Positions 44,881-54,990 of a DNA stretch of 64,000 bases are shown in pieces. Made by a program: the position numbers and the translations under genes. Every line of letters begins with the position of its first letter. The stretch's first letter is position 1. This DNA is from Novosphingobium subterraneum (GTDB taxonomy: Bacteria > Pseudomonadota > Alphaproteobacteria > Sphingomonadales > Sphingomonadaceae): NCBI RefSeq assembly GCF_000807925.1, contig NZ_JRVC01000002.1, positions 248,001 to 312,000 of the forward strand, written 5' to 3'. The notes below the pieces were generated by a model, which had not been told where the DNA came from, did not search any database, and saw nothing but the letters and a program-made list of their open reading frames with translations.

Positions 44881-45261
44881 TCAGGCCCTGCTGTACTCCG
44901 CCAGCGCGCGCAGCACGTTTGTCATCATTTCACGTCCTTGCCCCGTCAGCCGCACATAGCGGCGGCGGGCATCAGTACTATCCGGTTCGCGAAAGATCAG
45001 CCCTTCCTCTTCAAGGCGAGCAATCCAGCGCAGGATAGTCGTCGACGGAATTCCCGCATCGAGACAGACGCTCGACACCTGGATATCGGTGCGGCGGCAG
45101 TCGGCGATGAACAGATCAAGAAGGATGTCCCAGCCGGGCTCTGCGAAAAGGCCTGGTCGCCCGCTTGCCTCGTCACGTTTGCGACGCAGGTTGTAGAGCG
45201 CCTTTGCAAGACGAAGGATTTCGGCGTTGGGATCTACGTAAGCGTCCAAGCAATGCTCCAT
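44881..45261 (-). CDS. MarR-type winged-helix regulator
   Basis: A 126-residue regulator. The winged helix is QVSSVCLDAGIPSTTILRWI followed by the wing REPDSTDARRRYVRLT, and the C-terminus forms the dimer helix. The sequence is typical of short sphingomonad MarR-like regulators. It is alone on the minus strand. The 250 bases to the next gene hold no other gene I can support. Confidence 0.85.
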   Translation of the reverse strand: MEHCLDAYVDPNAEILRLAKALYNLRRKRDEASGRPGLFAEPGWDILLDLFIADCRRTDIQVSSVCLDAGIPSTTILRWIARLEEEGLIFREPDSTDARRRYVRLTGQGREMMTNVLRALAEYSRA

Positions 45262-45513
45262 GCGAGCGACAAGAAATCACGAGGAGCGTGCTGGCACCCG
45301 GCGCCGACAAGTGGCATTGCGGCTTTGCAGATACCGACCCTTGAAGGTCTGGCAGCGTTCATGATCTATTGGTGACCCGAGATGACCTCATAAGGAAGTT
45401 TGGTTAACGCAAAGGACTGCAGAAAGCTTCGCCAAATCCATAGTATTAGTCCGGTTCGGATCAATTGAACTGGATTGCGGTGACGAGCCGATTCCAACAT
45501 GAGATCGTGCAAT

Positions 45514-46191
45514 ATGGGATTGTTTTCAAAGAAGAGTCAGTCATATGCAGAGACCTCGGCGCTGCGTTTGATCGGAGAGACAGTCCGCAAGCGTCTCGCA
45601 AACGACTCTGGCGTCTATCGTATCCCGGTGGATGGGCTCGAGATCTTTGGCGTGGCGGATTTCTTTTCGGCCGCAGAGTGCGAAAGGCTGATCGCCATCG
45701 TCGACAAGGTGGCGCGCCCCTCCCCCACCTACAAAGGTACGGACGCGACTGGCCGAACCAGCTATACCGGGGACGTGGATCCGTTTGACCCTTTCATCCT
45801 CATGCTGCAGCGCCGGATTGACGACCTGATCGGAATCGATCCCGCGTTCGGCGAGACGATCCAGGGGCAACGCTACGAACCGGGACAGGAGTTTCGTGGC
45901 CACTATGACCACTTTCTGCCTTCGCAGCACTTCTGGGATACGGAACAGAAACGCGGCGGCCAGCGTAGTTGGACGGCCATGGCGTATCTCAACGCCGTGG
46001 AGGAAGGCGGGACAACCGACTTCACCCGTGTCAACCTCTCCATCCCGCCGCAACCGGGTGCGCTCTTGCTCTGGAACAACATGAAGCCCGACGGCACACC
46101 AAATCCTGATGCCCTGCACGCCGGAACGCCGGTTGTGCGCGGCAAGAAGTATGTCCTGACCAAGTGGTACAGGTCGCGCCCGTGGCACTGA
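45514..46191 (+). CDS. Prolyl 4-hydroxylase-like 2OG-Fe(II) oxygenase
   Basis: A 225-residue dioxygenase of the P4Hc group. The iron ligands are the His and Asp of FRGHYDHFLP and the His of DALHAGTPVVRGKKYV; the Lys that follows should bind the 2-oxoglutarate carboxylate. The start is uncertain: ATG at 45514 (MGLFSKKSQ) or ATG at 45499 in the same frame. No signal peptide. Its end overlaps the start of the DUF885 gene. Substrate unknown. Confidence 0.85.
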   Translation: MGLFSKKSQSYAETSALRLIGETVRKRLANDSGVYRIPVDGLEIFGVADFFSAAECERLIAIVDKVARPSPTYKGTDATGRTSYTGDVDPFDPFILMLQRRIDDLIGIDPAFGETIQGQRYEPGQEFRGHYDHFLPSQHFWDTEQKRGGQRSWTAMAYLNAVEEGGTTDFTRVNLSIPPQPGALLLWNNMKPDGTPNPDALHAGTPVVRGKKYVLTKWYRSRPWH

Positions 46192-48044
46192 AATGGGGGG
46201 CCTGGCACGGCCTGATTGCACTCGCTTTGCTGCAGCCGGGCGCAAGCCATGCTGCAACTGCTGCCACAGGTTCTTCCGTTGTCGCCGCGCAGATCGACAA
46301 TGGCCCGCAGGCATCATCCGGTCTTCCGGAAAATGCCCAGCTTGAGCGGATCTTTGCCGATGAAATGCGGCAAGGCTTCGCGCTCGATCCTGTTGGCGCC
46401 CTGCAGCAAGGCCAGCGCGTTTCGGTCGAGGCATTCCTGCAGTTGTTCTCGCCAGAACTTGCCAGGGAGCGGCGCGAGGCAAATGCGCAACTGCTGGCGC
46501 GGCTGCGGCAAATAAGCCCCAGCAAACTGGACGAGCCACATCGCCTGTCGCGCGAAGTGCTGATCGATGCAAAAAGCGCAGACGCCGCACTGCTGCAACC
46601 CGACCTTCTGGCATTGACCGAGGTTCGCCCGTTCAACCACTTTGGCGGTTTCCACGTTTCCTACCCCGAACTGTCATCTCCGGGCAGCGGCATCGCCCTG
46701 GAGACGACGCGCGATTACGAGCTTCTGATCGCACGGCACCGCGTGCTCGGGCGCGTCTTTGATCAGGCTACTGCGCGCTTCCGCGAGGGAATGGCAAGCG
46801 GAGTGACCGAGCCGAGGCTGACGGTGGACAACATGATCGCCCAGATCGATGCCCTGCTGGCCCAGCCGGTCGAGCGATCGCCATTCACCAGCCCGGCGCG
46901 CAGCTTTCCCAGCACCTTTTCAAGCGCGGAGAAACTGCGGCTGCGCAGGGATCTGTATGCAGTCACACGGCGCGACATCTACCCGGCCTATCGGAAGCTG
47001 CGTCGGTTTCTGGCGGATGACTATCGCCCTGCAGCCCGCGAGCAGGTGGGCCTCTCTGCCTTGCCGGGAGGTGGCCCGCTCTACCGCGAACTGATTCGGG
47101 CCTATACCACGCTTGATCTCGACCCCGAGACCGTTCACGCAATGGGCCTGGGCGAAGTGTCGCGAATCCAGACCGAGATGGAGCAGGTCAAGACGGAGCT
47201 GGGCTATACTGGTCCCTTGCGCGGGTTCTTCGACGATCTGCGAACCAATCCACGCTACCACCCCAGAACCGAACAACAGCTCGCGGAGGGCTTTCGCGCG
47301 GTCGGTCGCAAGGTTGACGCTCTGGCTCCACGCTATTTCCTGCAGTTGCCGCGCACGCCCCTGCAGATCCAGCCCTACCCTGCCTACCGCGCGAAGTTCG
47401 AAGCAGGTGGCAGCTATGCGCAAGGGACGCCCGATGGCGTGCAGCCGGGCACGTTCTTCTTCAACACCTACGACCTCAAGAGCCGATACCTGACGGGCGT
47501 GACCACACTTTACCTGCATGAAGGCGCGCCGGGCCATCACTTCCAGATCAGCCTTGCCCAAGAGAACACGGCCCTGCCCGATTTCCAGCGCTTTGGCGGC
47601 AACAACGCCTACATCGAAGGCTGGGCGCTCTACGCCGAAACCCTGGGTTTCGAGATGGGTCTTTACAAGGACCCGATGCAGCATTGGGGCACCTTGGACG
47701 ACGAGATGCTGCGGGCGATGCGGCTGGTGGTGGATACGGGCCTTCACGCAAAGGGGTGGACCCGCGAGCAGGCGGTAGATTACATGCTTGCCAATTCGGG
47801 CATGGGCCGCAGCGACGCCGAGGCGGAAGTCGACCGCTACATTGCCATTCCGGGACAAGCGCTATCGTACAAGATCGGGGCGCTTACGATCCAGCGGCTG
47901 CGCAAGGAAGCGGAAGGCGCGCTTGGCCGAAAGTTCGACATCCGCGCATTCCATGACCAGGTGCTTGGCAGTGGAGCGCTGCCGATGAAAGTGCTGGAAG
48001 GCAAGGTGCGCGGGTGGATCGCGCGCACCCGCGCTGCCCGTTGA
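46182..48044 (+). CDS. Secreted DUF885 metallopeptidase-like protein
   Basis: A 620-residue exported protein of the DUF885 family. The zinc motif is HEGAPGHHFQ, an HExxxGH variant, and a downstream Glu is in NNAYIEGWALYAE. With the start at the GTG at 46182 (ALKWGAWHGLIALALLQPG), residues 1 to about 24 are a signal peptide ending ASHA. The GTG at 46164 is an alternative. It overlaps the end of the oxygenase gene by 10 nt. Probably a periplasmic carboxypeptidase; substrate not known. Confidence 0.87.
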   Translation: MALKWGAWHGLIALALLQPGASHAATAATGSSVVAAQIDNGPQASSGLPENAQLERIFADEMRQGFALDPVGALQQGQRVSVEAFLQLFSPELARERREANAQLLARLRQISPSKLDEPHRLSREVLIDAKSADAALLQPDLLALTEVRPFNHFGGFHVSYPELSSPGSGIALETTRDYELLIARHRVLGRVFDQATARFREGMASGVTEPRLTVDNMIAQIDALLAQPVERSPFTSPARSFPSTFSSAEKLRLRRDLYAVTRRDIYPAYRKLRRFLADDYRPAAREQVGLSALPGGGPLYRELIRAYTTLDLDPETVHAMGLGEVSRIQTEMEQVKTELGYTGPLRGFFDDLRTNPRYHPRTEQQLAEGFRAVGRKVDALAPRYFLQLPRTPLQIQPYPAYRAKFEAGGSYAQGTPDGVQPGTFFFNTYDLKSRYLTGVTTLYLHEGAPGHHFQISLAQENTALPDFQRFGGNNAYIEGWALYAETLGFEMGLYKDPMQHWGTLDDEMLRAMRLVVDTGLHAKGWTREQAVDYMLANSGMGRSDAEAEVDRYIAIPGQALSYKIGALTIQRLRKEAEGALGRKFDIRAFHDQVLGSGALPMKVLEGKVRGWIARTRAAR

Positions 48045-49652
48045 TCAATCTCCGAGCGCTTCGGCGATCAGCTTGCGAGTATTGCTGACGCCGTAGAGCG
48101 CAATGAAGCTGCCCATCCGCGGTCCGGCGCTGGAGCCCAGAAGCGTTTCATAGAGGCACTTGAACCAGTCGCGGAGCTGCTCGAACCCGTAATGCGGGTC
48201 CTTGCCGATCTCGTAGACGATGTTCTGCAGTTCCTCTGCGGTGGCATCATCGGACGTACCGGCGAGTTCCTCGTCGAGCGCTGCCAGAGCCTTTGCCTCG
48301 TTCTCTTCCGGCTTGCGGCGCTGCAGCGTGGGGGCGATGAAATCGCGGTTGTAGGCCAGAGCGCGGGTGACGAGGCCATCGAGTGCGGGGTGCGCTGCAG
48401 GATCGGCGTTCTCGACATAGTTGCCAAGATACGACCAGACCTGATCGCGCGTGGCCTGCGCGCCCAATACGCCGACGAGGTTGAGCAGCAGGCCGTACGT
48501 GACCGGGAGCTTTTCGCCCTCACCCTCGGCCGGACCGTTGGTGCGCAACAGGTGCCATACGGGGTTGCCGAGCTGCTGTTCGATCGGTTGGGTCGGGATC
48601 TTTTCGCGGAACTGCCAGTATTCGTCGACCGCGCGGGGGATGATCCCGACGTGGAGCGACTTGGCGCTCTTGGGCTCACGGAAGAGGTAAAAGCCCAGGG
48701 ACTCCTCACTGCCGTATTCGAGCCACTGCTCGATGGTCAGGCCGTTGCCCTTGGACTTGGAGATCTTCTCGCCCTTCTCATCAAGGAAGAGTTCGTAGAT
48801 CAGGCCTTCGGGGCGCTGGCCGCCGAGCACGCGGGCGATCTTGCCCGACTGCGTGACGCTGTCGGTGAGGTCCTTGCCGCACATCTCGTAATCGACGCCA
48901 AGCGCGACCCAGCGCATCGCCCAGTCGACCTTCCACTGCAGCTTGGACCAGCCGCCTAGGATGGTGTGCTCGATGGTTTCGCCATTGCTGTCGGTGAAGC
49001 GGACAATGCCGGCTTCGGCATCGACCACCTCGACCGGCACCTGCAGCACTTCGCCGGTGGTCGGCGAGACCGGCAGGACCGGCGAATAGGTCTTCCGGCG
49101 TTCCTCGCGCAAGGTGGGGAGCATGATGTCCATGATCGCCTGCCAGTTGCGTAGCACGCCCTTCAATGCGTCGTCGAAGGCGCCGGAATTGTAGCGGTCC
49201 GAAGCCGAGACGAACTCGTAATCGAAGCCGAAGCGATCGAGGAAATCGCGCAGCATGGCGTTGTTGTGGTGGGCGAAGCTTTCGAACTTCTCGAAAGGGT
49301 CGGGAATGCGGCTGAGCGGATGGCCGAGATGGGCATCGAGCAGCGCCTTGTTCGGCACGTTGTCAGGCACCTTGCGCAAGCCGTCCATGTCATCGGAAAA
49401 GGCGACGAGGCGCGTGGGATGGCCTCCGGTCAGCACTTCATAGGCGCGGCGGACCAGCGTGGTGCGCAGGACTTCCTGGAAGGTGCCGATGTGCGGCAGG
49501 CCCGAAGGACCATAACCGGTTTCGAACAGAACCGGGATCAGTTCGCCTGACGCATCGCGTTTGCCGCCGTGGAACCGCTTTATGAGCTTGCGGGCTTCCT
49601 CGAAGGGCCAAGCCTTGGAGGTCTGGGCGGCGGTGCTGATTGCGTCTGTCAT
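48045..49652 (-). CDS. lysK: Class I lysyl-tRNA synthetase
   Basis: A 535-residue class I LysRS that charges tRNA-Lys. The HIGH-type motif is SGLPHIGTFQEV and the KMSKS-type motif is GEKISKSKGNG. This is unrelated in fold to the usual bacterial class II enzyme and is typical of many alphaproteobacteria and archaea. I set the start at 49652 (MTDAISTAAQ) because the longer frame reaches into the flagellin terminator. Its stop lies one base after the convergent DUF885 stop. Confidence 0.95.
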   Translation of the reverse strand: MTDAISTAAQTSKAWPFEEARKLIKRFHGGKRDASGELIPVLFETGYGPSGLPHIGTFQEVLRTTLVRRAYEVLTGGHPTRLVAFSDDMDGLRKVPDNVPNKALLDAHLGHPLSRIPDPFEKFESFAHHNNAMLRDFLDRFGFDYEFVSASDRYNSGAFDDALKGVLRNWQAIMDIMLPTLREERRKTYSPVLPVSPTTGEVLQVPVEVVDAEAGIVRFTDSNGETIEHTILGGWSKLQWKVDWAMRWVALGVDYEMCGKDLTDSVTQSGKIARVLGGQRPEGLIYELFLDEKGEKISKSKGNGLTIEQWLEYGSEESLGFYLFREPKSAKSLHVGIIPRAVDEYWQFREKIPTQPIEQQLGNPVWHLLRTNGPAEGEGEKLPVTYGLLLNLVGVLGAQATRDQVWSYLGNYVENADPAAHPALDGLVTRALAYNRDFIAPTLQRRKPEENEAKALAALDEELAGTSDDATAEELQNIVYEIGKDPHYGFEQLRDWFKCLYETLLGSSAGPRMGSFIALYGVSNTRKLIAEALGD

Positions 49653-49717
49653 GGTGCCTGCCCTTTTGCGCGTGGGCGCGACGGGTGCAAGAGAAAACCG
49701 GGGATGACCAGACGACG

Positions 49718-49754
49718 AAAGGGCGGGCGCCACGCTCACGCGACGTCCGCCCTT
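49718..49754 (-). terminator. Terminator after flagellin
   Basis: On the minus strand, AAGGGCGGACGTCGCGTGA and the facing CGCCCGCCCTTT pair over GGGCGG/CCGCCC, followed by CTTTCG. It lies between flagellin and lysK. Confidence 0.65.
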
Positions 49755-49777
49755 CCGTGGAGGCTTCTGAGGGAGGC

Positions 49778-50605
49778 TTACTTCAGAAGCGAGAGCACGT
49801 TCTGCTGGGCCTGGTTGGCCTGGGCGATCATGGCGGTCGACGCCTGGCTGAGGATCTGTGCCTTGGCCATGGCGGTGGTTTCCGCCGAATAGTCGGTATC
49901 GAGAATGCGCGAGCGGGCATCCGACAGGTTGGTGATGTTGTCGTTGAGGTTGTTGATCACCGATTCAAGACGGTTCTGCCCTGCACCAAGCAGCGAACGC
50001 GCGCCAGAGATCGAGTCCAGTTCGGAGTCCAGCGTACCGAGCAGGGTGTTGGCTGCGGTTGCCGTCGATACATCGTATGAGCCGGCAGCACCGCCCGAGG
50101 CCTGCAGCGTGGTGAGATCGGCGATCTCGAGGATGACCTGGTCCGAAGCGTCCGAGCCTGCCTGGATCGTGATTGACGTGACGGTGCCGTCGAACAGCTG
50201 CACGCCATTGAAATTGGTGTTGGTGATGATCTGATCGACCTGCGCGGTAAGCTGGTCGACTTCGCTCTGCATGTAAACGCGGTCGGTGGCGTCCTGATAG
50301 GTGCCCGAGGCCGATTGGACGGCCAGTTCGCGAATGCGCTGCAGCATTGCGGTCACTTCGTTCAGCGCGCCGTCGGCGGTCTGAGCAAGGCTGATGCCGT
50401 CGTTCGAGTTGCGGACGCCCTGGCCCATGCCCTTGATCTGCGAGGTCATGGTCGTGCTGATGGCGAGGCCTGCGGCGTCGTCCTTCGCGCCGTTGATGCG
50501 CTTGCCGGTCGACAGACGCTCCATCGCTGTACCCAGCATCTTGTTGGCCGAGTTCGAAGCATTCGTAGCGCGTATGGCGCTGATATTCGTGTTGATGACT
50601 GCCAT
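49778..50605 (-). CDS. fliC: Flagellin
   Basis: A 275-residue short flagellin. The conserved N-terminus is [17 protein letters not shown] and the D0/D1 part includes [20 protein letters not shown]. The C-terminus ends [20 protein letters not shown] and NVLSLLK. The variable D2/D3 part is nearly absent. No other flagellar gene is nearby. Upstream on the minus strand, TTAAA followed by GCCG at about 50678-50700 resembles a sigma-28 site only weakly. Confidence 0.97.
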   Translation of the reverse strand: MAVINTNISAIRATNASNSANKMLGTAMERLSTGKRINGAKDDAAGLAISTTMTSQIKGMGQGVRNSNDGISLAQTADGALNEVTAMLQRIRELAVQSASGTYQDATDRVYMQSEVDQLTAQVDQIITNTNFNGVQLFDGTVTSITIQAGSDASDQVILEIADLTTLQASGGAAGSYDVSTATAANTLLGTLDSELDSISGARSLLGAGQNRLESVINNLNDNITNLSDARSRILDTDYSAETTAMAKAQILSQASTAMIAQANQAQQNVLSLLK

Positions 50606-50781
50606 TTCCCATTCTCCACTATGGGCCGGAGCATCTGGTGGGACACGCCGGTATTGGTTGCTGTGGAGAAGGACGGCTGCGGGGCGCAGGTTTTAAGGGG
50701 GACGGTAAATCGCGGTGAAAGGCTCTGTTTTAGCTGGCCACGGGGTTGTGCGGTGTTCCATTCCTGTTCTAACGCTGCGGG

Positions 50782-53502
50782 GTGACCGAACGCCCTGCCC
50801 TTGCCCTGCCAGCGATTCATGCAAGCCACGGCGGATGCTGGCTGCGTGACGGCTTTGCCACGCGCGGACTTGGCAAGGGCGAGGCGATCGTGGCAGCGGC
50901 AGATACGCCGCTGCTTATGCTCAATGCACCGCTGGTGGCGAGCAGGCTCGGCTATCCGGACCTTTCGGGGCTCGATCTGCTGGAGCTGTTCGCGTTCGTG
51001 CATCCGGCGCGGTTCATGGTGCCGACGCCGAAGGGCCTGGCCCGTGCTTTGGGGCTTGAGGAGCCATCCGGCGACGACAAGGTGCCGCAACTGCTGCAGG
51101 AAGCCGCAGAGGCTTTGCTTGCCACATGCGAGAGTGCGGACTGGGCCGAGCGGGAGGGAGCGTGGACAGCGCTGCAATCGCTGGTTCGGATGAGCTGGCC
51201 TTGGGCCACCTTGCTGACCCCGCGCATTCGCAAGCCGGACCGGGCCGAGCGCTGGCTGTTTGCCAAGCTGCCGGAGTGGGAAGAGGCGGCCGAGCGGCCT
51301 CAGCCGGCGCAGGTCGTGTTGGGCGAAGCGGCAGTGGTCTCGCGCCTTGCCGAACTGACGGGCGCCGGGGCCGAGGCGCGGCCGACGCAGCAGGACTATG
51401 CGCGCGAAGCCTCGCGCATGTTCGCACCGCGACAGGGACAGGGCCAGCCGCATGTCGTGCTGGCGCAGGCGGGCACGGGCACGGGCAAGACATTCGGCTA
51501 TCTCGCGCCGTCCTCGCTGTGGGCGGAGCAATCGGGCGGGACGGTCTGGGTCTCGACCTACACCAAGGCGCTGCAGCGGCAGTTGCGGCGCGAAAGCCGG
51601 CGCGCGTTTCCAGCCTCGCGCAACGGCAAGCCGCCCGTGGTGGTGCGCAAGGGGCGCGAGAACTACCTGTGCCTGCTCAATCTGGAAGACGCGCTGCAGG
51701 GCGGCTTTGCCGGGCGGGCGGCGATCCTGGCGCAGCTGGTGGCGCGCTGGGCGGCCTACAGCCAAGATGGCGACATGATCGGCGGTGACCTGCCCGGCTG
51801 GCTCGGCACGCTGTTCCGCAAGCGCGGCATCGCGGCTCTGACCGACCAGCGCGGCGAATGCGTCTATGCCGGGTGCCCGCATTACCGGAAGTGCTTCATC
51901 GAGCGCGCCGCGCGGGCCTCTGCCGATGCGGAACTGGTGATTGCCAATCATGCGCTGGTGATGGTCAACGCCGCACGCGGGCGCGACGCTGCGCAGCGGC
52001 CGACGCGGATCGTTTTCGACGAAGGGCACCATGTGTTCGAAGCGGCGGATTCGACGTTCTCGGCGGCACTGACGGGCGCGGAGACAATCGAGCTGCGGCG
52101 CTGGGTGATCGGGCCTGAGGGCAAGTCGCGCGGAAGGCGGCGCGGGCTTTCGGCCCGGCTTGCCGATGTGGCGAGCTATGACGAGGAAGGCGAGCGCGCG
52201 ATTTCGCAGGCGCGTGAGGCGGCTGAGGCTCTGCCCTCGGAAGGCTGGCTGGCGCGGGTGGTGGAAGGCACGCCTTCAGGGCCACTGGAGGAGCTGTTGA
52301 GCGCGGCGCGGGCGCTGGCCTATGCGCGCGACGAAAGCGGCGGGCAGGAAGCGGGCTATGGGCTCGAGACCGAGATCGCGCAACTGGACGGCGGGTTCAT
52401 CGAGGTGGCTGGGCGCGCGCAGGAGGCGCTGGAGGCCTTGCGCAAGCCGCTGGTGCGGCTGGGGCTGCGGCTGGAGGCCATTGTCGAGGATGGACCCGAC
52501 TGGCTCGATGGTCCGGCGCGAGCGCGGATCGAGGGGGCGCGCAGTGCGATCGGCTGGCGCAGCGATCTCATCGCGGGATGGATTGCGCTGCTGGCGCGGC
52601 TGGGTGGGCCGGGCGACCCCGATTTCGTCGACTGGATTGCGGTGGAGCGTTCGGACGGGCGTGAGTGGGATGTCGGGCTGCACCGGCATTACCTCGATCC
52701 GATGAAGCCCTTTGCCAATGCCGTGCTGGCGCCTTCTCACGGGGTGATGATGACCTCGGCCACGTTGCGCGATGGCGATGACTGGCAGAGCGCGGTGGAG
52801 CGCAGCGGGGCGCCGCATCTGGACATTGCGCCGCGCCTGTTCACGGCGGACAGCCCGTTCGACTATGCGTCCCAAGCCGAAGTGCTGATCGTGACCGACG
52901 TGCCCAAGGGCGACATTCCGGCACTGGCAGCGGCCTATGGGCGGCTGATCGAAGCTTCGGGCGGCGGGGCGCTGGGGCTGTTCACTGCGATCAGGCGGCT
53001 GCGCGCGGTCTATGGCCGCATTGCCGACCGCCTGGCGCGGGGCGGATTGCCGCTGTTCGCGCAGCATGTCGATCCGATAGACACCGGCACGCTGGTCGAC
53101 ATCTTCCGCGACGATCCGCGCGCCTCGCTGCTCGGCACCGATGCCCTGCGCGACGGGGTGGACGTACCCGGGGATTCACTGCGGCTGGTGGTGATGGAGC
53201 AGGTGCCGTGGCCCAAGCCTTCGATCCTCCACCGCGCGCGGCGACTGGCCGGCGGTGGTTCGGCCTATGACGACCGGATCATTCGCGCACGGCTGGCACA
53301 GGCCTTCGGGCGCCTGATCCGCTCGGCGGGGGACAAGGGGCACTTCGTGGTGCTGTCCTCGGCCTTCCCCTCGCGGCTGCTCTCGGCCTTTCCGGCAGGC
53401 ACGCCGATCCGGCGCGTGACGCTCGATGTGGCTTTACAAAGCGTCGGTGCCAGTGTTTCTGGGCGAGAGAGTGCACAGACACCGCGCGAGGGGATTTCGT
53501 GA
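50782..53502 (+). CDS. DinG-like ATP-dependent helicase
   Basis: A 906-residue superfamily 2 helicase of the XPD/Rad3-DinG group. Walker A is AGTGTGKTFGYL at about residues 229-240 and the DEAH-type box is VFDEGHHVFEAAD. Iron-sulfur cysteines are likely in ENYLC, ECVYAGC and YRKC. The C-terminal helicase half has LGTDALRDGVDVPGDSL and QAFGRLIRSAGDKGHFVVLS. Residues 1 to about 195 form an N-terminal extension with no clear nuclease motif. The GTG start at 50782 has no strong ribosome site. It overlaps the SixA-like gene by 4 nt. Confidence 0.9.
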   Translation: MTERPALALPAIHASHGGCWLRDGFATRGLGKGEAIVAAADTPLLMLNAPLVASRLGYPDLSGLDLLELFAFVHPARFMVPTPKGLARALGLEEPSGDDKVPQLLQEAAEALLATCESADWAEREGAWTALQSLVRMSWPWATLLTPRIRKPDRAERWLFAKLPEWEEAAERPQPAQVVLGEAAVVSRLAELTGAGAEARPTQQDYAREASRMFAPRQGQGQPHVVLAQAGTGTGKTFGYLAPSSLWAEQSGGTVWVSTYTKALQRQLRRESRRAFPASRNGKPPVVVRKGRENYLCLLNLEDALQGGFAGRAAILAQLVARWAAYSQDGDMIGGDLPGWLGTLFRKRGIAALTDQRGECVYAGCPHYRKCFIERAARASADAELVIANHALVMVNAARGRDAAQRPTRIVFDEGHHVFEAADSTFSAALTGAETIELRRWVIGPEGKSRGRRRGLSARLADVASYDEEGERAISQAREAAEALPSEGWLARVVEGTPSGPLEELLSAARALAYARDESGGQEAGYGLETEIAQLDGGFIEVAGRAQEALEALRKPLVRLGLRLEAIVEDGPDWLDGPARARIEGARSAIGWRSDLIAGWIALLARLGGPGDPDFVDWIAVERSDGREWDVGLHRHYLDPMKPFANAVLAPSHGVMMTSATLRDGDDWQSAVERSGAPHLDIAPRLFTADSPFDYASQAEVLIVTDVPKGDIPALAAAYGRLIEASGGGALGLFTAIRRLRAVYGRIADRLARGGLPLFAQHVDPIDTGTLVDIFRDDPRASLLGTDALRDGVDVPGDSLRLVVMEQVPWPKPSILHRARRLAGGGSAYDDRIIRARLAQAFGRLIRSAGDKGHFVVLSSAFPSRLLSAFPAGTPIRRVTLDVALQSVGASVSGRESAQTPREGIS

Positions 53503-54044
53503 AGACACTGGCCCTGTTTCGCCACGCCAAATCTGACTGGAGCGATGCGCGCGCGCGGGATTTCGACCGCCCCTTGAACGAGCGCGGCAAGCGCGGGGCG
53601 CGGGCGATGGGCGAATATATCCGCGATACCGGCCGCACATTTGACCGCATGATCGCCAGCCCCGCTGTGCGCGCGGCCGAAACGGTCGAGGAAAGCAGCA
53701 AGGCGTGGAAGTGCACGTTCAAGATCGAATGGGACCGGCGCATCTACCTTGCCAGCTCGGCCACGCTGATCGACCTGCTGAAGGAACTGTCCGGCGACCC
53801 GAAAAGCGTCCTGATGATCGGGCACAATCCGGGGCTGGAGGACCTGATCTTCGACCTCGTGCCCGATGATGGCTCCAGCCCTTTGCGCGAAGTGGTGGAA
53901 GAGAAGTTCCCGACCGCGACCTTCGCGGTGATGGAGCTTGATGTGGACGACTGGGCTGACGTGACCGAGGGTTGCGCGCGGTTGGTGGAGATCAAGCGGC
54001 CGCGCGATCTGGACCCGACGTTGGGTCCGGTGTTGGTGGATTGA
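53499..54044 (+). CDS. SixA-like histidine phosphatase
   Basis: A 181-residue phosphatase of the histidine phosphatase superfamily. The catalytic His9 is in LFRHAKSDW and a second His is in LMIGHNPGLEDL. SixA acts on phosphohistidine in phosphorelays; the partner here is unknown. The start is GTG at 53499, overlapping the helicase stop (GTGA). Confidence 0.87.
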   Translation: MKTLALFRHAKSDWSDARARDFDRPLNERGKRGARAMGEYIRDTGRTFDRMIASPAVRAAETVEESSKAWKCTFKIEWDRRIYLASSATLIDLLKELSGDPKSVLMIGHNPGLEDLIFDLVPDDGSSPLREVVEEKFPTATFAVMELDVDDWADVTEGCARLVEIKRPRDLDPTLGPVLVD

Positions 54045-54116
54045 GCGCAAGTTTTTGGAAAGCAGTTCCAACATATTGCTGTTGCAGTGAATTTTCTGCG
54101 TTGTCATAGTAGCGCG

Positions 54117-54458
54117 ATGAGCGAACAGGATAATGGTTTCGAAGACGAAGAAGAATGGGATCCAGATTTTGCGAACGAGCTGATGGGTCAAACTCTGCTG
54201 GTTGGAATAACTTACGTCGATCCGGAAGGTGAATTTCTGCGTAGACTGCAAGTGTTCGGAACTGTGACAGCCGCCGAGGAAGGTTCTGGAATTACGATTC
54301 GGCAGGAGTCAAGCGACGAACCGTTTGTGATTGCACCAATTCTAAGCGCTATCGAGTATGCGGCGCCTGGAGTCTACCAACTCTCGGACTCTGATGTGGT
54401 TGTCGAGGACCCCGACTTCACGGCATTGTTTACAGTGACCTCTCCTCACCGTCACTGA
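54117..54458 (+). CDS. Conserved-looking hypothetical protein, acidic
   Basis: A 113-residue acidic protein (MSEQDNGFEDEEEWDP). The body looks like a small beta-barrel: LLVGITYVDPEGEFLRRLQV, FGTVTAAEEGSGITIR and a C-terminal VVVEDPDFTALFTV. I recognise no named family. An in-frame GTG at 54087 is an alternative start. It sits in an AT-richer pocket between the SixA-like gene and the MerR gene. Confidence 0.55.
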   Translation: MSEQDNGFEDEEEWDPDFANELMGQTLLVGITYVDPEGEFLRRLQVFGTVTAAEEGSGITIRQESSDEPFVIAPILSAIEYAAPGVYQLSDSDVVVEDPDFTALFTVTSPHRH

Positions 54459-54571
54459 TAGACTCGAGTGGCGATGTAAATCCGCTTTTGTGGGGCGGGC
54501 TGTAACGGATGAAGCCAGCGATTGGTTCAGGCGTGATGCGGACCCCGAGCTTTCGCGACGCCAGCTTGCAC

Positions 54572-54919
54572 TCAGGAGAAGTTTGGAATCATACCAGAGA
54601 AACACAAGATTGCCGCCGCAATGTGAACTGCAGCGGCGAAGAATGTGGGGACGCTCGACTGCCGCCCCAAAGACCAACCGATCAGCGCGCCATAGGCAGG
54701 AAACTGAAGCAGTGCGATCACAATCGACGGTGCTGCAATGGTGTGTCCGGAAAGCAAACTGGCAAGCATTGGTGCAGGGAACAGCAATCTAGCCGCGACG
54801 TAATCACCGTGGCCCGCACCGGCAGAAACAATCGCAGCTATCAAAGCCAGAACGGTCACCGGAACGCCCAGGGCCAAGCCAATCAGCGGACGTCGAAAGC
54901 GATTCGGCGCTGCGAACAT
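54572..54919 (-). CDS. Small hypothetical membrane protein
   Basis: A 115-residue protein with three likely TM helices: PLIGLALGVPVTVLALIAAI, then a segment near LASLLSGHTIAAPSIVIALL, then SVPTFFAAAVHIAAAILCFS. I chose the ATG at 54919, behind GAGGG with 7 nt spacing; a GTG at 54940 is in frame upstream. No family recognised. Confidence 0.55.
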   Translation of the reverse strand: MFAAPNRFRRPLIGLALGVPVTVLALIAAIVSAGAGHGDYVAARLLFPAPMLASLLSGHTIAAPSIVIALLQFPAYGALIGWSLGRQSSVPTFFAAAVHIAAAILCFSGMIPNFS

Positions 54920-54990
54920 CTGGATGCCCTCAATCTCCACTCACAGTTGCCTGCACGGCGTTCAACCTTCACGAGTCAAACTTGCCACGT

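Noticed and set aside
50606..50781. Sigma-28 or sigma-54 promoter before flagellin
   Set aside because: Only a weak TAAA/GCCG pair at 14 nt spacing and no GG-N10-GC; not enough to call.
50446..52032. 528-codon minus-strand open frame
   Set aside because: Antisense to the DinG-like helicase and out of frame with flagellin.
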